Origin: DAOUBA01 sp034432855
GTDB lineage: Bacteria; Chloroflexota; Anaerolineae; B4-G1
Length of the DNA stretch: 11,193 nt
Assembly: GCA_034432855.1 (NCBI GenBank)
Contig: DAOUBA010000063.1
Coordinates: forward strand, 1 to 11,193
Direction: 5' to 3'
How positions within the stretch are numbered: the first letter of the stretch is position 1; each line of letters starts with the position of its first letter. Made by a program: the position numbers and the translations under genes. This document shows positions 1-5,976 of the stretch, piece by piece. The notes under the pieces were generated by a model. The model saw nothing but the letters and a program-made list of their open reading frames with translations, made no database searches and was not told the DNA's origin.

Positions 1-104
1 GCAGATGCACGCAGAAAAACGCAGATTTTCTTGGGTTTTCGGCGCGAACCAACACGAATTCGGACAAATCAGCGTCAATCTGCGGTCAATCTGCGTCATC
101 TGTG
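1..104. repeat. Short inverted and tandem repeat cluster
   Basis: The motif CGCAGAT and its close variants occur three times at about 10-base intervals at 1-6, 10-15 and 20-26. Its reverse complement ATCTGCG occurs at 78-84 and 89-95, with the variant ATCTGTG at 98-104. The right arm contains an exact tandem duplication of the 11-mer GTCAATCTGCG (74-84 and 85-95). The two arms form an imperfect inverted repeat around a roughly 50-base spacer. No coding potential is convincing here; the region lies downstream of the minus-strand LysM gene and its terminator. Sequences of this kind are commonly dispersed in intergenic DNA, but copy number cannot be judged from one window. The left end is cut by the window edge. 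Confidence 0.5.
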
Positions 105-126
105 TTCAGATGTCGGGTAGTGAAAC

Positions 127-162
127 GAAAAGGGGCTATTGTCATACACACAGCCCCTTTTC
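127..162 (-). terminator. Rho-independent terminator after the LysM gene
   Basis: A perfect 11-base-pair stem is formed by 127-137 and 152-162 with a 14-nt loop. The stem has a GGGGC core flanked by A4 and T4. Read on the minus strand, the hairpin ends in TTTTCGTTTCA, a usable U-tract, 24 bases past the stop codon of the LysM gene. The A/T flanks are symmetric, so it could also stop transcription arriving from the left on the plus strand. Confidence 0.85.
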
Positions 163-185
163 TTCGTCACAGATAGCTACTCAGA

Positions 186-734
186 TTACGGCAGGCGGAG
201 TTCCTGACCAACATAGATCAGATTGGGGTCACTGATCTTGTCCTTGTTGAGCTCAAAGATCTCTGGCCAGCGGGCAGCGTCGCCGAGCATTTCCTTGGCG
301 ATCTTGCTCAGGCTATCGCCCGATTTGACCACATAGACTTTGGGCGCAGCCTTGACCTCGGCAGCGCGCTGCTTGGCCGCCTCTATCGCGGCCAAGACCT
401 CCGGAGGCGGCCCTGACATGCTGACGACCGGTCCGGCCTTGGCCGCCGGAGCGCCGGCCTTAGCCTTCCCTCCGACCGGCTTCGCGGGAGGTCTCGGGAC
501 AGATGAAGGGACCCTGTCAATCGGCGGAGTCACAGCCTGGGCCTTCCCTCCGGTCGGCTTTGCGGCAGGAGTCCCCTTGGCCGGCGGAGTCACGACCTTA
601 CCCTTCCCCGCGGGCTGCTCCGCGGCAGGCGGCCTCTGGAACGGCTTGGCCGGCTTGGGGGCCTTCTTGGCCGGCGTACCGGCTTTTCCCCCCTCCCTGG
701 TGACAGGACTTGACGAGTAATATCTCTTTGCCAT
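186..734 (-). CDS. Cytoplasmic-type LysM protein with Ala/Pro/Lys-rich N-terminal region
   Basis: 182 residues. The last 50 residues (133-182) are one LysM domain, starting VYVVKSGDSLSKIAKE and ending DPNLIYVGQELRLP. The long form with a W-P-E-I-F-E-L-N-K-D-K core resembles the LysM of YgaU/Kbp and of phage tail or baseplate proteins rather than that of exported wall hydrolases. Residues 1-130 are low-complexity, rich in Ala, Pro, Lys and Gly, with a repeated PAKPxGGKAxA unit around residues 57-66 and 83-92. No signal peptide or membrane segment is visible, so a cytoplasmic location is inferred. The ATG at 734 is supported by a strong AGGAGG site eight bases upstream. It lies 67 bases after the Gln-rich gene on the same strand and shares its promoter and terminator. 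The ligand is unknown; the basic linker could contact nucleic acid or polyanions, but nothing shows this. Confidence 0.88.
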   Translation of the reverse strand: MAKRYYSSSPVTREGGKAGTPAKKAPKPAKPFQRPPAAEQPAGKGKVVTPPAKGTPAAKPTGGKAQAVTPPIDRVPSSVPRPPAKPVGGKAKAGAPAAKAGPVVSMSGPPPEVLAAIEAAKQRAAEVKAAPKVYVVKSGDSLSKIAKEMLGDAARWPEIFELNKDKISDPNLIYVGQELRLP

Positions 735-801
735 CGCTTGTTCCTCCTAAGGTTGTCTAGTATGGTTGGGACCGGGTCCTTGTCGATCCCTGATCGCGCC
801 A

Positions 802-1611
802 TCACTGGCCGAGTAGCGCCCGGAGCAATCCCTGAACGATCAGTCCGCCAGAAGCGGTGCGGGCCGTGCCGGCCTGGAGCGGGTTCCATTGCCCTCCGGC
901 CAGAGCAGCCATGACAGCCTGGCCCGCAGCCACGGTCGTATCCGCGCCAGCCTGCTTGGCCTGCAAGAAGGCCAGCCCGGCCGGCAACAACGTGGTCAGA
1001 ACATCGCCCACGTCCACTCCAGCCTCCTGTGGCTGCTGCTGCGGAGGCGGCTGCACTCCAAGGAGCTGACCCAGGAGGTCTCCGCCGGCCTGTTGCTGCT
1101 GTTGCGCCTGCATCCCAACCAGGAGTTGCTCCAGGACGCTTCCGCCGGCTTGCTGCTGCTGCGGGTGGCCCTGAGCAGGGACGGTGCCCAGGAACGCCTG
1201 CAGCAGAGGCGCGACGTCCTCAGGCGATAGGGAAGAGCGACCCTGGAACTGGTTGGCGGCCTGCTGCAACCCGTTGGCATAGTACTGACTGCTGCCGCCA
1301 ACGCCTTGCGACTGGAGCACCTGGCTGGCATACTGCAGCGCTTGGGCAGGCGGCTGCGAGCCTCTGCTCTGGAGCGCCTGTGTGATCAAGCGCATATTCG
1401 CCACCATGTTGTCGCCATGGTTGCCATTGTGCCCGTCCAGGTCGTTCAGGTCTTGACGTTTGGCCGTGAGGAGCTGGAGGGCATTTTCGAACAGGCTGCC
1501 CAGATCAATTCCTTTGGACCGGGGCTGGGACTTCTGGGATTGCGGGGATGGGGACTTGCCGGATTTGGACTTAACCTTGGTAGATATGGTTTTGGACTTG
1601 GATTTTGCCAT
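802..1611 (-). CDS. Gln-rich protein resembling a degenerate DAK2/DhaL domain
   Basis: 269 residues. A basic Ser/Lys tail (1-33) precedes a helical region. Residues 55-69 (LNDLDGHNGNHGDNM) align without gaps to the DAK2 phosphate/Mg motif of FakA-type fatty acid kinases (LN....DGDTGTNM as I recall it), but both motif Asp are Asn here. GVGGSSQYYANGL (103-115) resembles the DhaL GGSSG nucleotide loop, and the end, with ARTASGGL (250-257), resembles the last DhaL helices. In the middle, a Gln-rich insertion holds a duplicated QQQQAGG..L.QLL unit (151-167 and 171-187). This is family-level pattern recognition without a search; kinase activity looks unlikely with the Asn substitutions, so a binding or regulatory role is inferred. 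The start at 1611 has AGGAGG five to six bases upstream. The gene is first in a two-gene unit with the LysM protein. There is no signal peptide. The CDS itself is secure; the domain call is moderate. Confidence 0.8.
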   Translation of the reverse strand: MAKSKSKTISTKVKSKSGKSPSPQSQKSQPRSKGIDLGSLFENALQLLTAKRQDLNDLDGHNGNHGDNMVANMRLITQALQSRGSQPPAQALQYASQVLQSQGVGGSSQYYANGLQQAANQFQGRSSLSPEDVAPLLQAFLGTVPAQGHPQQQQAGGSVLEQLLVGMQAQQQQQAGGDLLGQLLGVQPPPQQQPQEAGVDVGDVLTTLLPAGLAFLQAKQAGADTTVAAGQAVMAALAGGQWNPLQAGTARTASGGLIVQGLLRALLGQ

Positions 1612-1675
1612 TATTTCCTCCTTCAGCGCCTATAACGCGCATACCGATCACGCTATCTGTATTGCCTGCGTGATG

Positions 1676-1698
1676 ACCAGAGAGTGCAAAACTCTGGT
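1676..1698 (-). other. Leader hairpin upstream of the Gln-rich gene
   Basis: ACCAGAG (1676-1682) and CTCTGGT (1692-1698) form a 7-base-pair stem with a nine-base loop. It falls inside the roughly 100-base untranslated leader expected from the promoter at 1720-1747. No U-run follows on the minus strand, so it is not a clear attenuator; it may only affect mRNA stability. Confidence 0.3.
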
Positions 1699-1719
1699 AG
1701 ACCTCGTCCCCTTGATGTT

Positions 1720-1747
1720 AGTATAGTACAAGCCTTGCAATTGTCAA
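1720..1747 (-). promoter_or_regulatory. Sigma-70-type promoter for the Gln-rich/LysM unit
   Basis: Read on the minus strand, a perfect -35 hexamer TTGACA (1747-1742) is followed after 16 bases by TATACT (1725-1720), one mismatch from the -10 consensus. The predicted transcript start is near 1713, giving a leader of about 100 bases before the ATG at 1611. It is the best-matching promoter in the window and suggests substantial housekeeping expression. Confidence 0.8.
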
Positions 1748-1766
1748 ATCCAAGAGACTGCGCCTG

Positions 1767-1901
1767 TCAGTCCTCCACCACCGCTCCTGGCGTAGGGCTG
1801 TAATCCACGTAGAAATCGCGGGCGCAGTCGTTGCGGTCGGTGTCCGGCGGCCAGCGTCGCAGCGAGGCCTCGGACGGGAACGTCGTCGGGCAAGCGGTGA
1901 A
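1767..1901 (-). pseudogene. Remnant: C-terminal end of a lamin-tail-like domain
   Basis: The minus-strand frame ending in the stop at 1767 reads about 44 codons with clear protein character, including SLRRWPPDTDRNDCARDFYV followed by DYSPTPGAVVED. This matches the usual C-terminal edge of lamin tail (LTD) domains in bacterial extracellular proteins: a 'SLRR.P...DTD.N...DF' segment followed by 'PTPGA'. Nothing upstream in this frame continues an LTD fold, and it runs into transposase-like sequence in another frame. I infer the 3' end of a lost extracellular protein gene. The assignment rests on motif memory only. Confidence 0.5.
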
Positions 1902-2034
1902 GGGGAGCACGCCTGCGCGGGGCGCTCCGCTTGCGCGGACTCCCTTGTCCAATCGAGCGGCGCAAACGGCGCAACGTCGGGCGAGACACCGTGATCCCGT
2001 GTTCCTGCGCCAACTTCGCTGAACAATAACACAA
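1902..2034 (-). pseudogene. Remnant of an ISNCY-like transposase (helix-turn-helix segment)
   Basis: A minus-strand frame reads AKLAQEHGITVSRPTLRRLR followed by SIGQGSPRKRSAPRRRAPLHR. This resembles the N-terminal helix-turn-helix and basic linker of ISNCY-type transposases ('GI.VSR.TLRR.LR..G..SPRKRRAP.HR.RR'). The reading ends without the DDE catalytic part, and there is no start codon with a ribosome site and no terminal repeats. It abuts the lamin-tail remnant on the left and the MFS gene promoter on the right, so an old, heavily eroded insertion is inferred. Confidence 0.5.
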
Positions 2035-2048
2035 ATCAACACCCCCCC

Positions 2049-2077
2049 TTGTCTCCTCGCTCCCTTCGTGGTACACT
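2049..2077 (+). promoter_or_regulatory. Probable promoter of the MFS gene, giving a leaderless mRNA
   Basis: TTGTCT (2049-2054) and TACACT (2072-2077) are separated by exactly 17 bases. The expected transcript start (about 2084-2086) coincides with the GTG at 2086, the second possible start of the MFS frame. No Shine-Dalgarno sequence precedes either GTG. Together this supports leaderless initiation at 2086. Confidence 0.5.
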
Positions 2078-2085
2078 CTATCGTC

Positions 2086-3333
2086 GTGAACAAGAATCCC
2101 GAAACACTCCCTCCGCACTACACGTGGAACTTTACCGTCTTCCTGGTGGATTACGTCTGTTTCGGTATCGCCTTCACGCTGGTCAGTCTCACCAGCGTGC
2201 TGCCGGCGTTCGTGCGCCAATTGACCCCCTCGGCGCCGGTGATCGGATTGGTCAACACCGTCTTTACCGGCGGCTGGTTGCTCCCACAACTGGCGGCGGC
2301 CCGCTTGATCAACGACAAGCCGCGCAAGAAACCCTACTTGCTCGCCGGGCTCAGTGGGCGGCTCGTGTTCTGGGTGATCGCGCTGGCGCTACTGGCTGGA
2401 TTGTCCCGCTACCCGGCGGCGATGCTGCTCCTGTTCTTCATCTGTCTGGGGCTGTGGGCCGCTACCGATGGCTTTGCCAGCGTGGCCTGGTTCGACATCG
2501 TGGCACGGGCCATCCCGCTCAAGCGACGCGGACGCCTGATCGGCACAGGGCAAATCATCAGCGGACTGGCCGGCATTGGCGCAGGCGCGCTGGTGGGTCT
2601 GATCCTGAAGCATCACGCCTTCCCCGATAGCTATACGCTGATCTTTGCACTGGCCGGCCTCGTGATCACCCCTTCGACCGTCGCGCTCGCGTTGATCCGG
2701 GAACCGCCGCCCGACAACGTGGCGCGGCAAACGACCGGTCAAGTCAAAGTCAGATGGCTGGCGCCCCTGGTCGCCGACCGGACTTTTCGCCGCCTGGTCC
2801 TCTGTCGCTTGCTGATCGGCATGATCGGCCTGGCCTCCCCATTCTACGTAGTGCACGCCGCCGATGTGCTGCGCCTGCCACAGTCCACCATCGGCGTCTT
2901 TGTGGTCGCACAGATGGCGGCAGGGGTCGTCGCCAGCGCCGTGTTGGGGCCGATCAGCGAGCGTTGGGGCCCGCGCTACGTGATCAATGTTGGAAGCGCG
3001 ATCGCCGCCGCCGGGCCGCTCTTCGCCCTGGCTGCCCACCTGGCCGGCGGCGGCCTGCTGGCGCGCACCTACCCGTTCGTCTACGTGACACTGGGGGTTA
3101 TCAATAACGCCGGGATGCTGGGGTTCTTCAACTATCTGATGGAGATCGCGCCGGGGGAGATGCGTCCCACCTACATCGGTCTGAGCAACACCATTGTGGG
3201 AACACTGACGCTGGCACCCATCGTGGGCGGATGGCTGCTGGAAGCGACCTCGTACGCCGTACTCTTCGGCGTGGCCGCAGCACTGGTGGCGGCCGGCTTT
3301 GTACTCTCGTTGGGCCTCCGATCCTCCGAGTAG
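2086..3333 (+). CDS. Major facilitator superfamily (MFS) transporter
   Basis: About 415 residues from the chosen GTG; an in-frame GTG at 2068 would add six residues but sits between the promoter hexamers. The protein is almost wholly hydrophobic, with a pattern fitting the usual twelve membrane helices. Its first helix begins near residue 14 (NFTVFLVDYVCFGIAF). An MFS motif A-like loop GPISERWGPR lies between helices 8 and 9 (residues 288-297); the equivalent first-half loop (LINDKPRKKPY) is poorly conserved. A central cytoplasmic loop (REPPPDNVARQTTGQVKVRW) separates the two halves. Substrate cannot be told from sequence. The VTT-family gene follows 16 bases after the stop, so the two are probably co-transcribed. 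The upstream side is transposon relic, so the gene may have acquired its promoter there. Confidence 0.9.
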   Translation: MNKNPETLPPHYTWNFTVFLVDYVCFGIAFTLVSLTSVLPAFVRQLTPSAPVIGLVNTVFTGGWLLPQLAAARLINDKPRKKPYLLAGLSGRLVFWVIALALLAGLSRYPAAMLLLFFICLGLWAATDGFASVAWFDIVARAIPLKRRGRLIGTGQIISGLAGIGAGALVGLILKHHAFPDSYTLIFALAGLVITPSTVALALIREPPPDNVARQTTGQVKVRWLAPLVADRTFRRLVLCRLLIGMIGLASPFYVVHAADVLRLPQSTIGVFVVAQMAAGVVASAVLGPISERWGPRYVINVGSAIAAAGPLFALAAHLAGGGLLARTYPFVYVTLGVINNAGMLGFFNYLMEIAPGEMRPTYIGLSNTIVGTLTLAPIVGGWLLEATSYAVLFGVAAALVAAGFVLSLGLRSSE

Positions 3334-3349
3334 GGATGAGAGAACTGCC

Positions 3350-4060
3350 GTGAACGAATCCCCCAGAGATCGGGTATGGGTGCGCGCAGCACTGCTGGGG
3401 ACGCTGGTGATCGCTGCTGCCGGGGCGCTGTGGATCTGGCGCGAGCCGCTGTGGGCCGTCCTGGGCAACCAAGCTCGCATCCAGGACTGGGTGGAGAGGT
3501 TCGGCCCGTGGGGGCCGCTGGTCAACATCGCACTCAACATCGCGCAGGTGCTGCTGGCACCGCTGCCCGGCCAGTTCATCGGCATGGCGAACGGCTACTT
3601 GTACGGGGTCTGGCTCGGCACGCTCTATAGTATGGTAGGGCTGGTGGTGGGGACAACCCTGGCGATAGGACTGGCCCGCTGGTTCGGACGGCCACTGGTT
3701 GAACGTCTGGTGGATGCGCAGAGGTTGGCCCGCTGGGATCGCCTTGCTGACCGCAGAGGGCCGCTGTTCTTCTTCCTCGTCTTCCTGTTCCCCTTTCTGC
3801 CCGACGACCTCGTCTGTTTCCTGATCGGCCTCAGCTCACTCTCGATCCCGCGCATGGTCGTGCTGGCCGCACTGGGGCGGCTGCCAGGCGTGTTCGCGTC
3901 TTGCTGGGTAGGGGCGCACGCGGCCAGATTGGCGTGGTGGGCCTGGCTTGTTCTGGGTAGTGGCGCGGCGGCGCTGGCGTGGCTCTCCTGGCGCCACCAG
4001 GCACGGCTGGAAACCGCGACGCTGAACCTGATTCACAGATTGACGGCGAACAGACGCTGA
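3350..4060 (+). CDS. TVP38/TMEM64 (VTT-domain) family membrane protein
   Basis: 236 residues from GTG 3350, preceded by AGGGATGAGAG about ten bases upstream and 16 bases after the MFS stop. An upstream in-frame ATG at 3299 lies inside the MFS gene and is rejected. One N-terminal helix (around residues 12-30) is followed by the VTT core: GPWGPLVNIALNIAQ, then GMANGYLYGVWLGTLYS, then the GTTLAIGLARWFGR segment. A second half follows with FLFPFLPDDLVCFLIGL, matching the family's 'P..P.D...Y..G' signature, and then GRLPG. A final helix near residues 200-220 ends the protein. Relatives are DedA/VTT proteins, thought to act in phospholipid translocation or envelope homeostasis; the function here is not known. 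The nearby acyltransferase gene fits an envelope-lipid theme but is in a separate transcript. Confidence 0.88.
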   Translation: MNESPRDRVWVRAALLGTLVIAAAGALWIWREPLWAVLGNQARIQDWVERFGPWGPLVNIALNIAQVLLAPLPGQFIGMANGYLYGVWLGTLYSMVGLVVGTTLAIGLARWFGRPLVERLVDAQRLARWDRLADRRGPLFFFLVFLFPFLPDDLVCFLIGLSSLSIPRMVVLAALGRLPGVFASCWVGAHAARLAWWAWLVLGSGAAALAWLSWRHQARLETATLNLIHRLTANRR

Positions 4061-4131
4061 TCGTGCCGCGCGGACCCCGGCGCTGTGCGGACCAGAAGGT
4101 CGCGCCAGGCCGGCGGCCGTCCCCGCACCCG

Positions 4132-4147
4132 CCGGATTGTGATCCGG
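4132..4147. other. Hairpin after the VTT gene, weak terminator candidate
   Basis: CCGGAT (4132-4137) and ATCCGG (4142-4147) form a perfect 6-base-pair stem with loop TGTG. GCAC (4125-4128) and the overlapping GTGC (4147-4150) could extend it past a bulge. There is no U-tract after it, so classical Rho-independent termination is doubtful. It lies 72 bases beyond the VTT stop codon. Confidence 0.35.
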
Positions 4148-4187
4148 TGCGCAAGAATCCGTCAACGCTAGCGCGCAGCGGTGGATG

Positions 4188-4196
4188 TGGTATAAT
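4188..4196 (+). promoter_or_regulatory. Extended -10 promoter of the lipoprotein gene
   Basis: A perfect TATAAT (4191-4196) is preceded by TGG (4188-4190), that is, a TGn extended -10. No good -35 is found 16-18 bases upstream (CTAGCG at 4168-4173), as expected of extended -10 promoters. The predicted start is about 4202-4204, at the left edge of the palindrome. Confidence 0.75.
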
Positions 4197-4203
4197 TTTG
4201 GGC

Positions 4204-4226
4204 AAGGCAGATTGGCAATCTGCCTT
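4204..4226 (+). promoter_or_regulatory. Perfect 11-bp palindrome at the transcript start
   Basis: AAGGCAGATTG (4204-4214) and CAATCTGCCTT (4216-4226) are exact inverted repeats around one G. It starts at the expected first base of the mRNA from the TATAAT at 4191 and ends 14 bases before the ATG. It could be a DNA operator, a 5' stabilising hairpin that also narrows ribosome access, or a dispersed palindromic repeat. The sequence does not distinguish these. Confidence 0.6.
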
Positions 4227-4240
4227 ATAGAGATCGGCAG

Positions 4241-5245
4241 ATGAAGAGGAGATTCAGCCTTAGACATCCCATCTGTTGCGCGTTCGTGACCGCGGCGTTG
4301 CTGGCAGCCTGTGGCAAAGTCGTCACCCCGCAACCGACGGCAACGGTGCCATCGCCCACTCACACGGCGACCCCCACTTCCCGGGTGCGCCTGACGGCCA
4401 CGGCGCCCCTGCTCCCCCCGGCCGATACGGCAACGCCGACCGTGAGTCCCACACCGGTTATCCACGTCGTCCAGGAGGGAGAGACGCTCTTGGGGATCGC
4501 TCTGGATTATGGCGTGAGCCTTCAGACACTTCAGGCCATCAACGGCATCGAAGACCCGCGCTTTCTGCGGCCTGGGCAAAGGCTGGTCATCCCCATCGGG
4601 CAAGAGACGACCGGCCCGGCGCCTGGATCCAGCCTGCTGCTCCCCACACCCACGCCGATGCCCTTCGGGTTGCGCGGCATTGCCCTCTACGAGACGCCCG
4701 TCGGCAGCCTGTGGTGTCTGGGCGAGGTCATCAACACCACCAACGTCCCACTTACCAACGTGCGGGTGCGCCTGACGCTTTACGACGCAGCCGGTCAACC
4801 GCTGGCGGAGGCCGAAGCCGATGCCGCTGCCGGCCTGATCCCACCAGGGGAACGTGCGCCGTTTGCCTTCCTGTTCACTGGTCCCCCGGTCGGTTGGGCA
4901 GGTTATCAAGTGACGATCGTGCGCGGCGAGGCCGCAGGGGCGCTTGCCGATCTCTACGTTCCGATTGCCGTGAGCGAGGTGACCGGGCAGCCCGCCGGCC
5001 CGCAGTTCCAGGTGAGCGGGATGGCGCAGAACGCCAGCGCCGATCGGGCAGCCGGCAGCCTCACTGTCATTGTCACGACCTACGATGCCCAGGGCCTGGT
5101 GAGCGGCTTCCGGCAAGCGGGGTTGCCGCTCACAGGGAATCTGGGGCCTGGGGTTAAAGTCCCGTTCAACCTGCTGCTCAGTTTCCACGGCGATACCCCG
5201 GCCGACTTTCGTGTCGTCGCGCTAGGGCGACTCCCAACGCGATAG
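4241..5245 (+). CDS. LysM-containing lipoprotein with FxLYD-like repeats
   Basis: 334 residues. A lipoprotein signal peptide ends in the lipobox LAAC (21-24), so Cys24 is expected to be lipidated and the protein held on the outer face of the cytoplasmic membrane. Residues 25-73 are a Pro/Thr-rich linker. A LysM domain follows at 74-118 (IHVVQEGETLLGIA to LRPGQRLVIP), typically binding the GlcNAc-containing glycan of peptidoglycan. After a second Pro/Thr linker, residues about 148-228 look like an FxLYD-type beta-sandwich (GEVINTTNVPLTNVRVRLTL then YDAAGQPLAEA). A second, more diverged copy (about 250-332) has a similar 'SGMAQNAS...VTTYDAQG' pattern and 'GPGVKVPF', echoing 'PPGERAPF'. The ATG has no strong ribosome site but is required for the signal peptide. 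The plsC-like gene follows after 21 bases, suggesting one transcript. Confidence 0.9.
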   Translation: MKRRFSLRHPICCAFVTAALLAACGKVVTPQPTATVPSPTHTATPTSRVRLTATAPLLPPADTATPTVSPTPVIHVVQEGETLLGIALDYGVSLQTLQAINGIEDPRFLRPGQRLVIPIGQETTGPAPGSSLLLPTPTPMPFGLRGIALYETPVGSLWCLGEVINTTNVPLTNVRVRLTLYDAAGQPLAEAEADAAAGLIPPGERAPFAFLFTGPPVGWAGYQVTIVRGEAAGALADLYVPIAVSEVTGQPAGPQFQVSGMAQNASADRAAGSLTVIVTTYDAQGLVSGFRQAGLPLTGNLGPGVKVPFNLLLSFHGDTPADFRVVALGRLPTR

Positions 5246-5266
5246 ATTCGTCGAGAGAGGGCTTTT

Positions 5267-5887
5267 GTGCTATATCGCATCCTGCGCCCCATCGTCCGTA
5301 TCCTGCTCAACCTGCTCGCCCGCATCGAGTACGTCGGCCTGGAGAACTTTCCTGCCCCGCCGTATATCCTGGTGACCAACCACCTGGCCGTCTTTGACAT
5401 CCCTTTGCTGATGGTTGCCTGCCCGCATCCGGTCCACCCGCTGGTCGCCGACAAGCACAAGCGTAACCCCGTGTATGCCGGGCTGATTTCGATTGCGCGC
5501 CCGGTGTGGGTGAAACGAGGCGAGGTAGATCGTCAGGCGTTGCGGGGATCGCTCGCGGTATTGGAACAGGGGGGCGTGTTGGGGATCGCGCCGGAGGGCA
5601 CCCGCGCCCGCGGGATCTACGCTCTCCAGAAAGGAAAGGCCGGCGTAGCCTACCTGGCCGCGCGCGCCGACGGGCTGATCGTGCCGGTGGGGCTGAGCGG
5701 TAGCGAGCAGATCAAGCGCAGCATCCCGCGCCTGCGCCGCGCCCGCGTGCGGGTAGTCGTCGGCCAACCCTTTCGCCTGCCCGAAAGCGGGCGCATCCGC
5801 GGCGAGAAACTGGACGAGTACACCGACTGGATTATGCGCCGCCTCGCCGAGTTGCTGCCGGAAGAGTACCGCGGCGTATACGCCTGA
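5267..5887 (+). CDS. plsC: PlsC-family 1-acyl-sn-glycerol-3-phosphate acyltransferase
   Basis: 206 residues, close to the size of short bacterial PlsC proteins. Motif I is NHLAVFD with the catalytic HX4D pair H39/D44; motif II is WVKRGE (81-86); motif III is PEGTRAR with E110-G-T-R113; motif IV is the IVPVGLSG segment near residues 140. The hydrophobic N-terminal stretch (ILRPIVRILLNLLARI) is expected to associate with the membrane. The reaction is transfer of an acyl group to lysophosphatidic acid, giving phosphatidic acid for phospholipid synthesis; some relatives use other acyl acceptors, so substrate is inferred. The GTG start at 5267 is supported by GAGAGAGG six bases upstream. It lies 21 bases behind the LysM lipoprotein gene. 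Motif I has Leu-Ala-Val-Phe between His and Asp instead of the more common xSxx, which is tolerated in the family. Confidence 0.9.
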   Translation: MLYRILRPIVRILLNLLARIEYVGLENFPAPPYILVTNHLAVFDIPLLMVACPHPVHPLVADKHKRNPVYAGLISIARPVWVKRGEVDRQALRGSLAVLEQGGVLGIAPEGTRARGIYALQKGKAGVAYLAARADGLIVPVGLSGSEQIKRSIPRLRRARVRVVVGQPFRLPESGRIRGEKLDEYTDWIMRRLAELLPEEYRGVYA

Positions 5888-5888
5888 A

Positions 5889-5906
5889 GCAGTGGGTAGC
5901 CACTGC
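5889..5906 (+). terminator. Hairpin just after plsC, candidate terminator
   Basis: GCAGTGG (5889-5895) and CCACTGC (5900-5906) form a perfect 7-base-pair stem with loop GTAG, starting one base after the plsC stop codon. Only a weak pyrimidine stretch (AATTCCCTGTACTTT) follows, so termination efficiency is uncertain. Confidence 0.5.
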
Positions 5907-5930
5907 AATTCCCTGTACTTTGCCCTCACC

Positions 5931-5963
5931 CTGTAACCAGCCCGTAACGCGGCTGTAACGCCA
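5931..5963 (+). promoter_or_regulatory. Three 11-bp direct repeats, PhoB-like box
   Basis: The heptamer CYGTAAC recurs at 5931-5937 (CTGTAAC), 5942-5948 (CCGTAAC) and 5953-5959 (CTGTAAC), each followed by four less conserved bases, so the period is exactly 11. This is the architecture of PhoB/OmpR-family operators (the E. coli pho box is tandem CTGTCAT with N4). The last repeat covers the -35 position of the TACAAT at 5981-5986, as in promoters where PhoB replaces the -35 contact. The regulator is not in this window, so the identity is inferred. Confidence 0.5.
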
Positions 5964-5976
5964 ATCTAGCCAAAGT

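Noticed and set aside
5..235. 76-codon plus-strand frame at the left edge
   Set aside because: It runs through the repeat cluster and the terminator hairpin into the LysM gene on the other strand; no ribosome site or protein character.
1051..1161. CTG-rich stretch as a microsatellite or CRISPR-like array
   Set aside because: The repeats are in phase with the reading frame as Gln codons, are short and irregular, and have no uniform spacers.
1744..2289. 181-codon minus-strand frame as an intact transposase gene
   Set aside because: Its first 85 codons are antisense to the MFS gene 5' part and look random; only the helix-turn-helix-like middle resembles a transposase, so it is called a remnant.
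2389..3585. 398-codon minus-strand open frame
   Set aside because: It is antisense to the MFS and VTT genes, with low-complexity Asp/Gln/His-rich translation and no domain or ribosome site.
3836..5188. 450-codon minus-strand open frame
   Set aside because: It lies opposite the VTT gene end and the LysM lipoprotein, both with clear domains; its translation is Arg/Gly/His-rich with no recognisable motif, typical of an antisense shadow in GC-rich DNA.
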